64,000 bases of DNA from Pseudomonas ceruminis (GTDB lineage Bacteria > Pseudomonadota > Gammaproteobacteria > Pseudomonadales > Pseudomonadaceae). The stretch covers positions 62,001-126,000 of the forward strand of contig NZ_BQHW01000010.1 of the NCBI RefSeq assembly GCF_021602025.1, written 5' to 3'. Of this stretch, positions 1-8,150 are shown one piece after another. The position numbers and the translations under genes were made by a program. The stretch's first letter is position 1. Every line of letters starts with the position of its first letter. The notes beneath the pieces are model-generated. The model was not told the DNA's origin, did not search any database, and saw only the letters and a list, made by a program, of their open reading frames with translations.

Positions 1-662
1 CCAGTGGGCTGACCCTGAAATGGTACGTGGCATTGTGGAGTGAACCGCGCTTCCTCGCCGCCTTCGGCCAATCGCTGCTGGTGTGCGTGGGTGCGCTGAT
101 GCTGTCGGTGGTGCTGATCCTGCCGCTGCTGTTCGTGGTGCACTACCACTTTCCCAAGCTCGACGCCTTGATGAATGTCCTCATCCTGCTGCCGTTCGCG
201 GTGCCGCCGGTGGTGTCCTCGGTAGGTCTGTTGCAGCTGTACGGCAGTGGTCCGATGGCCATGGTCGGCACTCCGTGGATCCTGATCGGCTGCTACTTCA
301 CCATCGCCTTGCCCTTCATGTACCGGGCGATCACCAACAACCTGCAGGCCATCAACCTGCGCGATCTGATGGACGCTGCCCAGTTGCTTGGTGCCAGCAC
401 CTGGCAAGCCGCGTTCCTGGTCGTGCTGCCTAACCTGCGCAAAGGCCTGATGGTAGCGCTGCTGCTGTCGTTCTCGTTCCTGTTCGGTGAGTTCGTGTTT
501 GCCAACCTGCTGGTCGGCACTCGCTACGAGACCCTGCAGGTGTACCTGAACAACATGCGCAACAGCAGCGGCCACTTCAACAGCGCGCTGGTGATCTCGT
601 ACTTCGCCTTCGTGCTGGTGCTGACCTGGGTTGCCAACCGCCTGAACAAGGATAAAACCTGA
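1..662 (+). CDS. ABC transporter inner-membrane permease, 5' end cut by window
   Basis: The reading frame is open from base 3 and the first possible internal start is GTG at 27, but codons before it still read as permease sequence, so the gene begins outside the window; 219 residues are visible. The protein is hydrophobic with several membrane spans and has an EAA-type loop (LGAS-x2-WQA-x4-VLPNLRKG) that contacts the ATPase in importers of the spermidine/putrescine, iron and 2-aminoethylphosphonate group. It stops one base before the ATPase gene, so the two are one operon. The substrate cannot be told because the binding-protein gene is not in view. Confidence 0.85.
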   Translation, partial: SGLTLKWYVALWSEPRFLAAFGQSLLVCVGALMLSVVLILPLLFVVHYHFPKLDALMNVLILLPFAVPPVVSSVGLLQLYGSGPMAMVGTPWILIGCYFTIALPFMYRAITNNLQAINLRDLMDAAQLLGASTWQAAFLVVLPNLRKGLMVALLLSFSFLFGEFVFANLLVGTRYETLQVYLNNMRNSSGHFNSALVISYFAFVLVLTWVANRLNKDKT

Positions 663-663
663 C

Positions 664-1653
664 ATGAGCTTCGTCAGCGTACAGAAACTGCACAAAAGCT
701 ATGCCGGCACCCCGGTGTTCGAAAACATCGATTGCCAGATCGAACGCGGCGAGTTCGTCACCCTGCTTGGGCCCTCCGGCTGCGGCAAGTCCACCCTGCT
801 GCGTTGCATCGCCGGCCTGACGCCAGTGGACGGCGGGCAGATCCTGCTCGACGGCCACGACATCGTCCCGCTGAGCCCGCAAAAGCGTGGCATCGGCATG
901 GTGTTCCAGAGCTACGCGCTGTTCCCCAACATGACCGTGGAGCAGAACGTCGCCTTCGGCCTGCGCATGCAGAAGATCAAGGTCGACGAGAGCCAGGTGC
1001 GGGTGCGCGAAGCCCTGGACCTGGTGGAACTGGGCAGCTTTGCCGGGCGCTACCCGCACCAGTTGTCGGGGGGCCAATGCCAGCGTGTGGCCTTGGCCCG
1101 CTCGCTGGTCACCCGCCCACGCCTGCTGCTGCTCGACGAGCCGCTGTCGGCACTGGATGCGCGTATCCGCAAGCACCTGCGCGAGCAGATTCGCGCCATC
1201 CAGCGTGAGCTGGGGCTGACCACGATCTTCGTCACCCACGACCAGGAAGAAGCGCTGACCATGTCAGACCGCATCTTCCTGATGAACCAGGGGCGCATCG
1301 TCCAAAGTGGCGATGCCGAGACCCTCTACACCGCGCCCGTCGACCTGTTCGCCGCAGGCTTCATCGGCAACTACAACGTGCTCGATGCAGACAGCGCCAG
1401 CCGCTTGCTGCAGCGCCCGGTCGCCAGCCGGCTGGCCATCCGTCCTGAGTCGATCACCCTGGGCCTGAACGGTGAACTGGAGGGTGAGGTACGCAGTCAC
1501 AGCCTGCTCGGCAACGTGATCCGCTACCGGGTGCGGGTGCGAGAGGTAGAGCTGGTGGTCGATGTGCTCAACCGCTCACCGGCCGACCTGCACCCCGACG
1601 GGCAGCGGGTATCCTTGTCGATCGACCCCACGGCGCTACGGGAAGTGGCCTAA
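664..1653 (+). CDS. ABC transporter ATP-binding protein (PotA/2-AEP/iron importer family)
   Basis: The 329-residue protein has Walker A GPSGCGKST at 36-44, a Q-loop (VFQSY), the signature LSGGQ at 134-138, Walker B LLLLDEP ending near 160 and the H-loop (VTHDQEE). The C-terminal 90 residues look like the TOBE-type regulatory extension of this importer group. It energises uptake together with the permease encoded just upstream. The most likely substrate classes are polyamine, ferric iron or phosphonate, and the sequence does not decide between them. Confidence 0.9.
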   Translation: MSFVSVQKLHKSYAGTPVFENIDCQIERGEFVTLLGPSGCGKSTLLRCIAGLTPVDGGQILLDGHDIVPLSPQKRGIGMVFQSYALFPNMTVEQNVAFGLRMQKIKVDESQVRVREALDLVELGSFAGRYPHQLSGGQCQRVALARSLVTRPRLLLLDEPLSALDARIRKHLREQIRAIQRELGLTTIFVTHDQEEALTMSDRIFLMNQGRIVQSGDAETLYTAPVDLFAAGFIGNYNVLDADSASRLLQRPVASRLAIRPESITLGLNGELEGEVRSHSLLGNVIRYRVRVREVELVVDVLNRSPADLHPDGQRVSLSIDPTALREVA

Positions 1654-1666
1654 GGAGATTCAATAC

Positions 1667-2320
1667 ATGGCACTGGCAATATTCGATCTGGATGAAACCT
1701 TGATCCACGGTGACTGCGCGTCGCTGTGGAGCGAGCAGATGGCACGGCTGGGCTGGGTCGACGGCAAGGAGTTCCTGCGCCGTGACCATGAACTGATGGA
1801 GGCCTACGGCAAGGGCCACCTGCAGATGGAGGACTACATGGCCTTCAGCCTGGAGCCGATTGCCGGCCGCACTCTGGAAGAGGTCGAGCACCTGGTGGAG
1901 CCCTGGGTCGAGGAAGTGATCGAGCCGATCATCTACGGCGATGCCTGCCGCTGCATCGCTGAACACCGCCAGCGTGGCGACCGCATTCTGATCATCTCAG
2001 CCTCGGGTACGCACCTGGTTGGGCCAATTGCCGCACGGCTGGGCGTGGACGAGTACCTGGCGATCGAGCTGGAAGCGGTGAATGGGGTATATACGGGCAA
2101 GACCCATGGCGTGCTGACTTACCGTGAGGGCAAGATTACCCGGCTGCTGGAATGGTTGGACCAGGAGCAGGAAAACCTGGAAGGGGCCAGTTTCTATTCC
2201 GACTCGAGGAATGACCTGCCGTTGTTGTTGAAAGTGGATTACCCCCATGTGGTGAACCCGGATGCTGTGCTGCGCGAACACGCCCAGACCAATGGCTGGC
2301 CGATTCTGAGCTGGTCCTAG
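1667..2320 (+). CDS. HAD-IB family phosphatase (SerB-like hydrolase)
   Basis: The start is ATG 1667, which has a strong AAGGAG site 9 bases upstream; an earlier in-frame ATG at 1562 lies inside the ATPase gene and gives non-homologous sequence. The 217-residue protein opens with the HAD motif FDLDETL (Asp nucleophile and second Asp), has the motif II Ser in IISASGT and ends with a DLPLL-type motif IV after YSDSRND. This is the pattern of HAD-IB enzymes such as phosphoserine phosphatase. It lies 13 bases after the ABC genes, so it may act on a phosphorylated form of the imported compound, but that is inference. Confidence 0.88.
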   Translation: MALAIFDLDETLIHGDCASLWSEQMARLGWVDGKEFLRRDHELMEAYGKGHLQMEDYMAFSLEPIAGRTLEEVEHLVEPWVEEVIEPIIYGDACRCIAEHRQRGDRILIISASGTHLVGPIAARLGVDEYLAIELEAVNGVYTGKTHGVLTYREGKITRLLEWLDQEQENLEGASFYSDSRNDLPLLLKVDYPHVVNPDAVLREHAQTNGWPILSWS

Positions 2321-2344
2321 CCTTTGCCAGGGTTTTCGTTCCGG

Positions 2345-2371
2345 CCGCTTCGCAGGTTGACTGCGAAGCGG
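2345..2371. terminator. Inverted repeat between convergent genes
   Basis: Arms CCGCTTCGCAG and CTGCGAAGCGG (11 bp, perfect) are separated by 5 bases, between the end of the HAD gene and the end of the oxidoreductase gene. There is no clear T-run on either side, so it may act as a transcript-end stabiliser rather than a strong intrinsic terminator. Confidence 0.5.
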
Positions 2372-2381
2372 TCGGCCCTGA

Positions 2382-3344
2382 TTACACCAGGCTCGGATCT
2401 ATCACCATCACCAGCTTGCCAGACACCTGGTTGCTCTCAAGCTCGGCATACGCCGCCTGGGCAAACTCTACCGGGTAGGTATCCACCAGCTGTGGCGACA
2501 AGCGCCCTTCGGTAAACAACGGCCACACCTGCTGCTGCAGCTCGCGCAGCAGTTCGGCCTTGAACCCATCGTCGCGGTTGCGCAATGTGGAGCCGGTGAT
2601 GCCCAGGCGCTTGCCCAGTACCTGAGCCAGGTCCAGCTCGACCTGGCGCCCGCCCATCAGGCCAATGATCACCCAACGCCCATCGCGTGCCAGCAGCTTG
2701 AGGTTCAATTGCCCGTAACTCGCCCCCACTGGATCGAGAATCACGTCGAACGGCCCGTGCCCCTCGAGATCATCGAGGTTCTCGTTACGCACCACACCCC
2801 CGGCCGCACCCAGGGCCTGGCAGTATGCAAGGCGGTCCTGAGAGCCAACGCTCACGTACACCGGGCTGCCAAACGCCTTGCACAGCTGGATCGCCGCCGA
2901 GCCCACGCCGCTGGCCCCCGCGTGCACCAGCACTTTCTCGCCCGCCTTGACTGCGCCCAACTGGAAAATGTTCAACCACGCCGTGGCGTACACCTCGGGC
3001 AGCGCTGCCGCCTCGTGCAGGCTCAAGCCTTCTGGCACCGGCAGTACATGGCGGGCGTCCACCACCACTTCTTCGGCCATGGCGCCGCTGGCCAGCAGCG
3101 CGCATACCCGATCGCCTACCCGCCAGTCAGCGCCCGCCCCCACTTCTTCGATCACCCCAGCGCATTCCAGGCCCATGTATGGGCTGGCCCCTGGCGGTGG
3201 CGGGTACAGGCCCTTCATCTGCAACAAGTCAGCGCGGTTCAGCCCGGCAGCCGCCACGCGAATACGTACTTGGCCGGCGTCACAGGCCGGGCGTTCGGCC
3301 TCGACCCACTCCACATGTCCGTCAACGCCTTGCAATGCCTTCAC
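2382..3344 (-). CDS. NAD(P)H:quinone oxidoreductase (zinc-independent MDR family)
   Basis: The 320-residue protein starts at GTG 3344 with a GGAGG site upstream. It has the MDR layout: an N-terminal GroES-like domain (GLNRADLLQ, GLECAGVIEEVG) and a Rossmann domain with the nucleotide-binding motif HAGASGVGSAAIQL. The catalytic zinc ligands of alcohol dehydrogenases are absent, which fits the quinone reductase/PIG3 branch. It reduces quinones or enones with NAD(P)H in the cytoplasm. It is divergent from prc. Confidence 0.87.
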   Translation of the reverse strand: MKALQGVDGHVEWVEAERPACDAGQVRIRVAAAGLNRADLLQMKGLYPPPPGASPYMGLECAGVIEEVGAGADWRVGDRVCALLASGAMAEEVVVDARHVLPVPEGLSLHEAAALPEVYATAWLNIFQLGAVKAGEKVLVHAGASGVGSAAIQLCKAFGSPVYVSVGSQDRLAYCQALGAAGGVVRNENLDDLEGHGPFDVILDPVGASYGQLNLKLLARDGRWVIIGLMGGRQVELDLAQVLGKRLGITGSTLRNRDDGFKAELLRELQQQVWPLFTEGRLSPQLVDTYPVEFAQAAYAELESNQVSGKLVMVIDPSLV

Positions 3345-3371
3345 AGTGCCTCCATAGTTGAATCATGACTG

Positions 3372-3401
3372 AGCCTGGGGAACGCTTACCCCAGGCTTTT
3401 T
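3372..3401 (+). terminator. Orphan intrinsic-terminator-like hairpin upstream of prc
   Basis: Arms AGCCTGGGG and CCCCAGGCT with an 8-base loop are followed directly by T residues on the + strand. It sits between two divergent start codons, so no + strand gene ends here. It could attenuate prc transcription begun upstream or end a short transcript. Confidence 0.55.
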
Positions 3402-3484
3402 GCAGTATTTGTCCGGCTCAATGGAACCGGCAACGGAAAAGACGGCCTACTATGCGTGATCAATTGCCTCCACGTCGAATCAGC

Positions 3485-5566
3485 ATGAAGCATTTCCTAC
3501 CAAGCACCGCCCTGGCCCTGATGATTGGCCTGGGCAGCCTCACGCTCGGCGGCAATGCGGCGGCCGCCAACAAGTGGGACAGCCTGCAGCCGGACCGTGA
3601 CGAAATCGTCGCCAGCCTCAACGTGGTGGAGCTATTAAAGCGCCACCACTACAGTAAACCGCCGCTCGATGACGCCCGCTCGGTCATCATCTACGACAGC
3701 TACATCAAGTTGCTGGATCCGGCGCGCAGCTATTTCACCGCCGCCGATATCGCCGAATTCGACAAGTGGAAGACGCAGTTCGACGACTTCCTCAAAAGCG
3801 GTAACCTGGACCCCGGCTTCACCATCTACAAGCGCTACCTCGACCGCGTCAAGCAACGCCTGGACTTCGCCCTGGCCGAGCTGAACAAGGGCGTGGACAA
3901 GATGGACTTCACCACCAAGGAAACCTTGCTGATCGACCGCAAGGATGCCCCATGGATGAAGAACCAGGCCGAGCTGGACGACCTGTGGCGCAAGCGCGTC
4001 AAGGACGAAGTACTGCGCCAGAAGATCGCCGGCAAAGAGCCCAAGCAGATCCAGGAAACCCTGACCAAGCGCTACAAGAATCAACTGGCGCGCCTGGACC
4101 AGACCCGTGCCGAGGACATCTTCCAGGCCTACATCAACACCTTTGCCCAGTCCTACGACCCGCACACCAACTACCTGTCGCCGGACAATGCCGAGAACTT
4201 CGACATCAACATGAGCCTGTCGCTCGAAGGCATCGGCGCTGTGCTGCAAAGCGACAACGACCAGGTCAAGATCGTGCGCCTGGTGCCTGCCGGGCCTGCG
4301 GCCAAGACCAAACAGGTCGCACCGGCCGACAAGATCATCGGCGTTGCCCAGGGCAACAAGGAAATGGTCGACGTGGTCGGCTGGCGCCTGGACGAAGTGG
4401 TCAAACTGATCCGCGGCCCGAAAGGCTCGGTGGTGCGCCTTGAAGTCATCCCGGCCAGCAATGCGCCGAGCGACCAGACCAGCAAGATCGTGTCGATTAC
4501 CCGTGAAGCGGTGAAACTTGAAGAGCAGGCAGCGAAGAAGTCGGTGCTCAAGCTCAAGCAGGATGGCCGTGATTACAAGCTGGGCATCATCGAAATCCCG
4601 GCCTTCTACCTGGACTTCAAGGCCTACCGTGCCGGGGATCCGGATTACAAGAGCACCACGCGCGACGTCAAGAAGCTGCTGACTGAGCTGCAAAAGGAAA
4701 AAGTCGACGGCGTGGTCATCGACCTGCGCAACAACGGCGGCGGCTCCTTGCAGGAAGCCACCGAGCTGACCAGCCTGTTCATCGAGAAAGGCCCGACCGT
4801 ACTGGTACGCAACAGCGACGGCCGCGTGGATGTGCTGGAAGACGAAAACCCTGGCGCCTTCTACAAAGGCCCGCTGGCACTGCTGGTCAACCGCCTCTCG
4901 GCTTCGGCCTCGGAGATCTTCGCCGGCGCCATGCAGGACTACCACCGCGCGCTGATCATCGGTGGCCAGACCTTCGGCAAAGGCACCGTGCAGACCATCC
5001 AACCGCTTAACCATGGTGAGCTGAAGCTGACCCTGGCCAAGTTCTACCGGGTTTCCGGCCAAAGCACTCAACACCAAGGCGTGTTGCCGGATATCGACTA
5101 CCCGTCGATCATCGACACCAAGGAAATCGGCGAGAGTGCCCTGCCCGAGGCCATGCCATGGGACACCATCCGCCCGGCGATCAAACCGGCAAGCGACCCG
5201 TTCAAGCCGTTCCTGGCCCAGCTCAAGGCACAGCATGAAGCGCGCAGCGACAAGGATGCGGAATTCACCTACATCCGCGACCGCCTCGCCCTGACCCAGA
5301 AGCTCATGAACGAGAAAACTGTCAGCCTCAACGAGCAGGACCGTCGTGCGCGCCACGATGAAATCGAGGCCAAGCAGCTGGCGCTGGAAAACACCCGCCG
5401 CAAGGCCAAGGGTGAAGAGCCGCTCAAAGAGCTGAAGAAAGAGGATGAGGACGCGCTGCCGGCCGAGGACGAAAACACCAAGCCGGAGGACGACGCCTAC
5501 CTCTCCGAAACCGGTCGCATCCTGATCGACTACCTGAGTGCCAGCACCAAGGTAGCCAAGCAGTAA
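3485..5566 (+). CDS. prc: Carboxy-terminal (tail-specific) processing protease Prc
   Basis: This periplasmic S41 protease degrades proteins with nonpolar C-termini and controls envelope peptidoglycan enzymes. ATG 3485 gives a 693-residue precursor with a clean Sec signal (MKHFLPSTALALMIGLG..., cleavage after AAA), close to the 682 residues of E. coli Prc; ATG 3452, eleven codons earlier, would spoil the signal. A PDZ domain lies near 230-330. The Ser-Lys dyad is Ser474 (in SASASE) and Lys499 (in FGKGT), 25 residues apart as in E. coli. The C-terminus is charged and helical. It stands alone, with a terminator at 5587-5626. Confidence 0.95.
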   Translation: MKHFLPSTALALMIGLGSLTLGGNAAAANKWDSLQPDRDEIVASLNVVELLKRHHYSKPPLDDARSVIIYDSYIKLLDPARSYFTAADIAEFDKWKTQFDDFLKSGNLDPGFTIYKRYLDRVKQRLDFALAELNKGVDKMDFTTKETLLIDRKDAPWMKNQAELDDLWRKRVKDEVLRQKIAGKEPKQIQETLTKRYKNQLARLDQTRAEDIFQAYINTFAQSYDPHTNYLSPDNAENFDINMSLSLEGIGAVLQSDNDQVKIVRLVPAGPAAKTKQVAPADKIIGVAQGNKEMVDVVGWRLDEVVKLIRGPKGSVVRLEVIPASNAPSDQTSKIVSITREAVKLEEQAAKKSVLKLKQDGRDYKLGIIEIPAFYLDFKAYRAGDPDYKSTTRDVKKLLTELQKEKVDGVVIDLRNNGGGSLQEATELTSLFIEKGPTVLVRNSDGRVDVLEDENPGAFYKGPLALLVNRLSASASEIFAGAMQDYHRALIIGGQTFGKGTVQTIQPLNHGELKLTLAKFYRVSGQSTQHQGVLPDIDYPSIIDTKEIGESALPEAMPWDTIRPAIKPASDPFKPFLAQLKAQHEARSDKDAEFTYIRDRLALTQKLMNEKTVSLNEQDRRARHDEIEAKQLALENTRRKAKGEEPLKELKKEDEDALPAEDENTKPEDDAYLSETGRILIDYLSASTKVAKQ

Positions 5567-5586
5567 CCGCGTCACGGACGTGAAGC

Positions 5587-5626
5587 AAAAGGGCCGGGCA
5601 TCTCAATGCCCGGCCCTTTCGTTTTC
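5587..5626. terminator. Bidirectional intrinsic terminator after prc
   Basis: Perfect 11-bp arms GGGCCGGGCAT and ATGCCCGGCCC enclose the loop CTCA, with AAAA on the left and TTTCGTTTT on the right. It serves prc on the + strand and the small gene ending at 5645 on the - strand. Confidence 0.85.
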
Positions 5627-5644
5627 AAGCCCGCTGAGAACCGA

Positions 5645-6013
5645 TCAGGCGATCTCGGGATAGCTGTATTCGAACACCCGCACCACCTCCGAGGCATGCC
5701 ATGAGGCTGCTTCCATGCCATCGGCCGGCCCTGTAAAGCGCCCCAGGCGCTCTACACACTCGAAAAAGCCGGTGCGCGGCAGGCGGCTGGCGCCTTGGCT
5801 GATCACCAACGAGCTACGCAGGGGCTGCTCGGCACGGGCATCCAGTACTGCCAGGTACTCCAGAGCGGCAGTGAGTGTCTGCATTGCTGGACAGGGCAAT
5901 TGCAAGCGCTCGATCAGCGCGCGGTAAGTCAGCAAGTGCCGTTGACGGCGGGCCAGATCAAGCTCGTCCAGCAGGCTTTGCCAATGCTGACGACTGATCC
6001 TGACCTGGCTCAT
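5645..6013 (-). CDS. Unknown protein, coupled partner of the XRE regulator
   Basis: The 122-residue protein starts at ATG 6013, which overlaps the stop codon of the upstream XRE gene in ATGA; the in-frame ATG at 6028 is less likely. I do not recognise a characterised family. A central stretch (LTYRALIERLQLP, then a helical part and SLVISQ-x3-RLPRTGFF) faintly resembles the winged-helix layout of alkyltransferase-like proteins (TYgeLa ... vvn-x4-lPg-GF), but this is a visual impression only. The four-base overlap implies translational coupling and a joint role with the regulator. Confidence 0.75.
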   Translation of the reverse strand: MSQVRISRQHWQSLLDELDLARRQRHLLTYRALIERLQLPCPAMQTLTAALEYLAVLDARAEQPLRSSLVISQGASRLPRTGFFECVERLGRFTGPADGMEAASWHASEVVRVFEYSYPEIA

Positions 6014-6348
6014 GACGGCTCGCTCCAACCCGCGACGCCCAGGTGCCAGGCCAGGGCACGGCGGATTGCCGCATCCGGCTGGCGCTCACCTGACTCGATC
6101 ATGCTCAGGTACGCCGGGCTTACGCCGACATTACGCGCCAGCTGCTCTGGAGCGATACCTTTGGCCTGACGCAACTGCGACACCTGGCTGAAGGCCGGCA
6201 AAGGTGCACTTGACGCATTGCCCTCGCTGGTTTCGGCAAGCACCTCGGCAGGGGCTTGCCCTGCGGCCCTAAGCAGCGCTTGGTATTGCTCCCAGGGAAC
6301 GACGGCGTACTCGGGCTGACCGTCCCGGCTAATGACCTGAATACCCAT
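6010..6348 (-). CDS. XRE-family helix-turn-helix regulator with antitoxin-like N-terminus
   Basis: The 112-residue protein has a C-terminal XRE/HTH_3 DNA-binding domain (about 55-105: LRQAKGIAPEQLARNVGVS-x2-YLSMIESGER). Its first 30 residues (QVISRDGQPEYAVVPWEQYQALL) look like the Phd/HigA-type segment seen in many antitoxins. It is the first gene of a two-gene unit with the overlapping gene 5645-6013. A perfect GGATTAC-N5-GTAATCC repeat lies 18 bases upstream and is probably its own operator. It could be a toxin-antitoxin regulator or an ordinary autoregulated repressor. Confidence 0.85.
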   Translation of the reverse strand: MGIQVISRDGQPEYAVVPWEQYQALLRAAGQAPAEVLAETSEGNASSAPLPAFSQVSQLRQAKGIAPEQLARNVGVSPAYLSMIESGERQPDAAIRRALAWHLGVAGWSEPS

Positions 6349-6365
6349 TACAACCCCCTTACGTA

Positions 6366-6384
6366 GGATTACGGCATGTAATCC
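6366..6384. promoter_or_regulatory. Putative operator of the XRE regulator
   Basis: The perfect inverted repeat GGATTAC-N5-GTAATCC lies just upstream of the XRE start codon, and an overlapping weaker repeat GGCAT...ATGCC spans about 6388-6404. On the - strand a TTGGCA hexamer at about 6400-6405 could be the -35 box, which would place the repeat over the -10/start region. Autorepression is inferred. Confidence 0.65.
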
Positions 6385-6448
6385 GTAGGCATAATCCTTA
6401 TGCCAATTATATTACCAAGTGCGGGAGTGTGTGGGGACCTGCTTGCCT

Positions 6449-6889
6449 TCAGTGCGATTTACGCTCCAGGCGCAGCGCTTCAGGGGTATCGGGCAGGCGT
6501 TCTACCACACGCAGGCGCTCGGGTGTCTGGCTGTCGCGCCAAGCCTTGAAGCGCGCCAATTCATCGGCGACGGTCTTGAGCACCCAGCCCAGCACGGCGA
6601 TGTCATCAAGGAAGCCGACGCCGAGGATCCAGTCGGGTATGGCGTCGATGGGGCTGACGAAGTACAGCAGACCGGCGACGATCGTTACCAGGGCCTTGGG
6701 GCTGATCGCTCGGTACTCGCCACGCCACCAGGCCAGGCACAACGACTGCATCAGCTTGACGTCTTCGCGCAATTGGCCAAGGCGCGGGCCCTTGCGCGCC
6801 ACGGCAAACAGCAAGGCCGGCAACCGGCCGCGGCTGAGCAGGCGCTCAGCCAAAGGCAGGAAGCGTGCGAAATTCCAAGGTGCGCTCAT
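6449..6889 (-). CDS. YkvA/DUF1232 family membrane-associated protein
   Basis: The start is ATG 6889, preceded by GGAGG; upstream in-frame codons would cover the DnaA-box palindrome and are rejected. The 146-residue protein has the DUF1232 signature (LLYFVSPIDAIPDWILGVGFLDD) at about 84-106, a short hydrophobic hairpin with acidic turn. The family has no firm biochemical role. It is a single gene facing the XRE unit. Confidence 0.85.
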   Translation of the reverse strand: MSAPWNFARFLPLAERLLSRGRLPALLFAVARKGPRLGQLREDVKLMQSLCLAWWRGEYRAISPKALVTIVAGLLYFVSPIDAIPDWILGVGFLDDIAVLGWVLKTVADELARFKAWRDSQTPERLRVVERLPDTPEALRLERKSH

Positions 6890-6909
6890 GGACCCTCCAG
6901 CAGGGAATA

Positions 6910-6936
6910 GGTTATCCACATTTATTGTGGATAACC
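6910..6936. promoter_or_regulatory. Inverted pair of DnaA boxes
   Basis: TTATCCACA (6912-6920) and TGTGGATAA (6926-6934) are two perfect consensus DnaA boxes in inverted orientation, 5 bases apart, inside an 11-bp perfect palindrome arm (GGTTATCCACA). The site is 21 bases upstream of the YkvA-like gene start, so DnaA could affect that promoter. The rest of the stretch to 7123 shows no gene. Confidence 0.7.
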
Positions 6937-7123
6937 TTGTGAACAGGGTGAAGTTTCTGACGGCAGGCGCCCACAAGGCAAGGGCCCCGGTCAGATCGGG
7001 CGTTTTTTACACAGTCGTTGCAGTTGCGCAAACAATTAGCGTCACACCCACTGTGCTTCTTCACGCTGCCTCTTCTCGGACAGTGACCAGGCTGCGAGGT
7101 TCGCCCAGCGTGGTCCAGATATG

Positions 7124-7151
7124 ACAACGCCCCGACGAGGCGGGGCGTTGT
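7124..7151. terminator. Hairpin downstream of the FKBP gene
   Basis: Perfect 11-bp arms ACAACGCCCCG and CGGGGCGTTGT flank a 6-base loop. It lies 17 bases past the stop of the - strand FKBP gene. A T-run is lacking, so termination strength is uncertain. Confidence 0.6.
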
Positions 7152-7168
7152 ACGCGGTGCAGCCAGTA

Positions 7169-7921
7169 TTACTTGGCGGGTGCTTCAGCCGGAGCTTCGC
7201 CTTCCGGTGCATCACCCTGCAGTTGGGCCGGGTCCTTGATGGCGATCAGTTCCAGATCGAACACCAGGACCGAGTTGGCCGGAATGAGCGGGCTCGGGCT
7301 TTGCGCACCGTAAGCCAGCTCAGCTGGGATGAACAGCTTGTACTTCTCGCCAACGTGCATCAGTTGCAGGCCTTCGACCCAACCTGGGATCACACCGCTG
7401 ACTGGCAGGTCGATCGGGCTGCCGCGTTCGACGGAGCTGTCGAACACCTTGCCATCGATCAGCTTGCCTTCGTAGTGAACAGTGACCACGTCGGTCGGCT
7501 TGGGCTGCGGGCCGTCGGCCTTCTTGACCACTTCGTACTGCAGGCCCGAAGCGGTGGTGACAACGCCTGGCTTCTTGGCGTTTTCTTCAAGGAATTTCTT
7601 GCCGGCGGAGGCGGCTTCTTCGCTGGCCTTGGCCAGGCGCTCCTCGGCACGTTTTTGCAACGAGGTGAAAGCTTCTACCAGCTCTTCGTCCTTGATGCGC
7701 TGCTCTTTCTTGCCGACGGCATCTTCGATGCCCAGGGCCACGGCCTTGGAATCAAGGTCTTCCATGCCTTCCTGAGCCAGGCTCTTGCCCATGTTCAGGC
7801 CGATACCGTAGGAGGCTTTCTGTGCCGGAGTCTTCAGCTCGGGGGTGCTGGCTTGTTGGTCGCAGCCAGCCAATACCAGGCCTACCAGGGCAACCGCAGC
7901 CGCCAGACGATGCTGTTTCAT
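7169..7921 (-). CDS. FKBP-type peptidyl-prolyl cis-trans isomerase, lipoprotein
   Basis: The chosen start ATG 7921 has an AAGGAA site and gives a lipoprotein signal with lipobox LAGC (Cys20); the ATG eight codons earlier would put charged residues before the signal. The 250-residue protein has an FKBP N-terminal dimerisation helix domain (about 30-125) and a C-terminal FKBP domain (VTVHYEGKLIDGKVFDSS ... GWVEGLQLM ... PAELAYG ... LVFDLELI). The tail is rich in Ala, Pro and Glu. It is a Mip/FklB-like folding catalyst, tethered to the envelope. Confidence 0.92.
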   Translation of the reverse strand: MKQHRLAAAVALVGLVLAGCDQQASTPELKTPAQKASYGIGLNMGKSLAQEGMEDLDSKAVALGIEDAVGKKEQRIKDEELVEAFTSLQKRAEERLAKASEEAASAGKKFLEENAKKPGVVTTASGLQYEVVKKADGPQPKPTDVVTVHYEGKLIDGKVFDSSVERGSPIDLPVSGVIPGWVEGLQLMHVGEKYKLFIPAELAYGAQSPSPLIPANSVLVFDLELIAIKDPAQLQGDAPEGEAPAEAPAK

Positions 7922-8150
7922 GCTATTTCCTTGTTCATGCGCCATAAGGGCAATCAGGGTAAAGCCGCGAGCTTAGCAGGCGGCCATGACCAATGGCTAC
8001 CGGCATAGGAGCGGGTTTTAGTAAGGAAGTTCAGTAGTTAAACGCTTATTCATCCAAGCGTTTGCAGCCAGTGGCCAGTATTGACCTGTTGTGCCGTTTT
8101 TGCCCGGTTACTGCGGGGGTTTATTTCACCGGGTGTTGAAATACCTGCGC

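Noticed and set aside
3635-5575. 646-codon frame antisense to prc
   Set aside because: It is a GC-rich shadow of a well-supported gene and shows no family motif.
6912-7127. 71-codon frame in the YkvA-FKBP gap
   Set aside because: It covers the DnaA-box palindrome and terminator and has no ribosome site or recognisable product.
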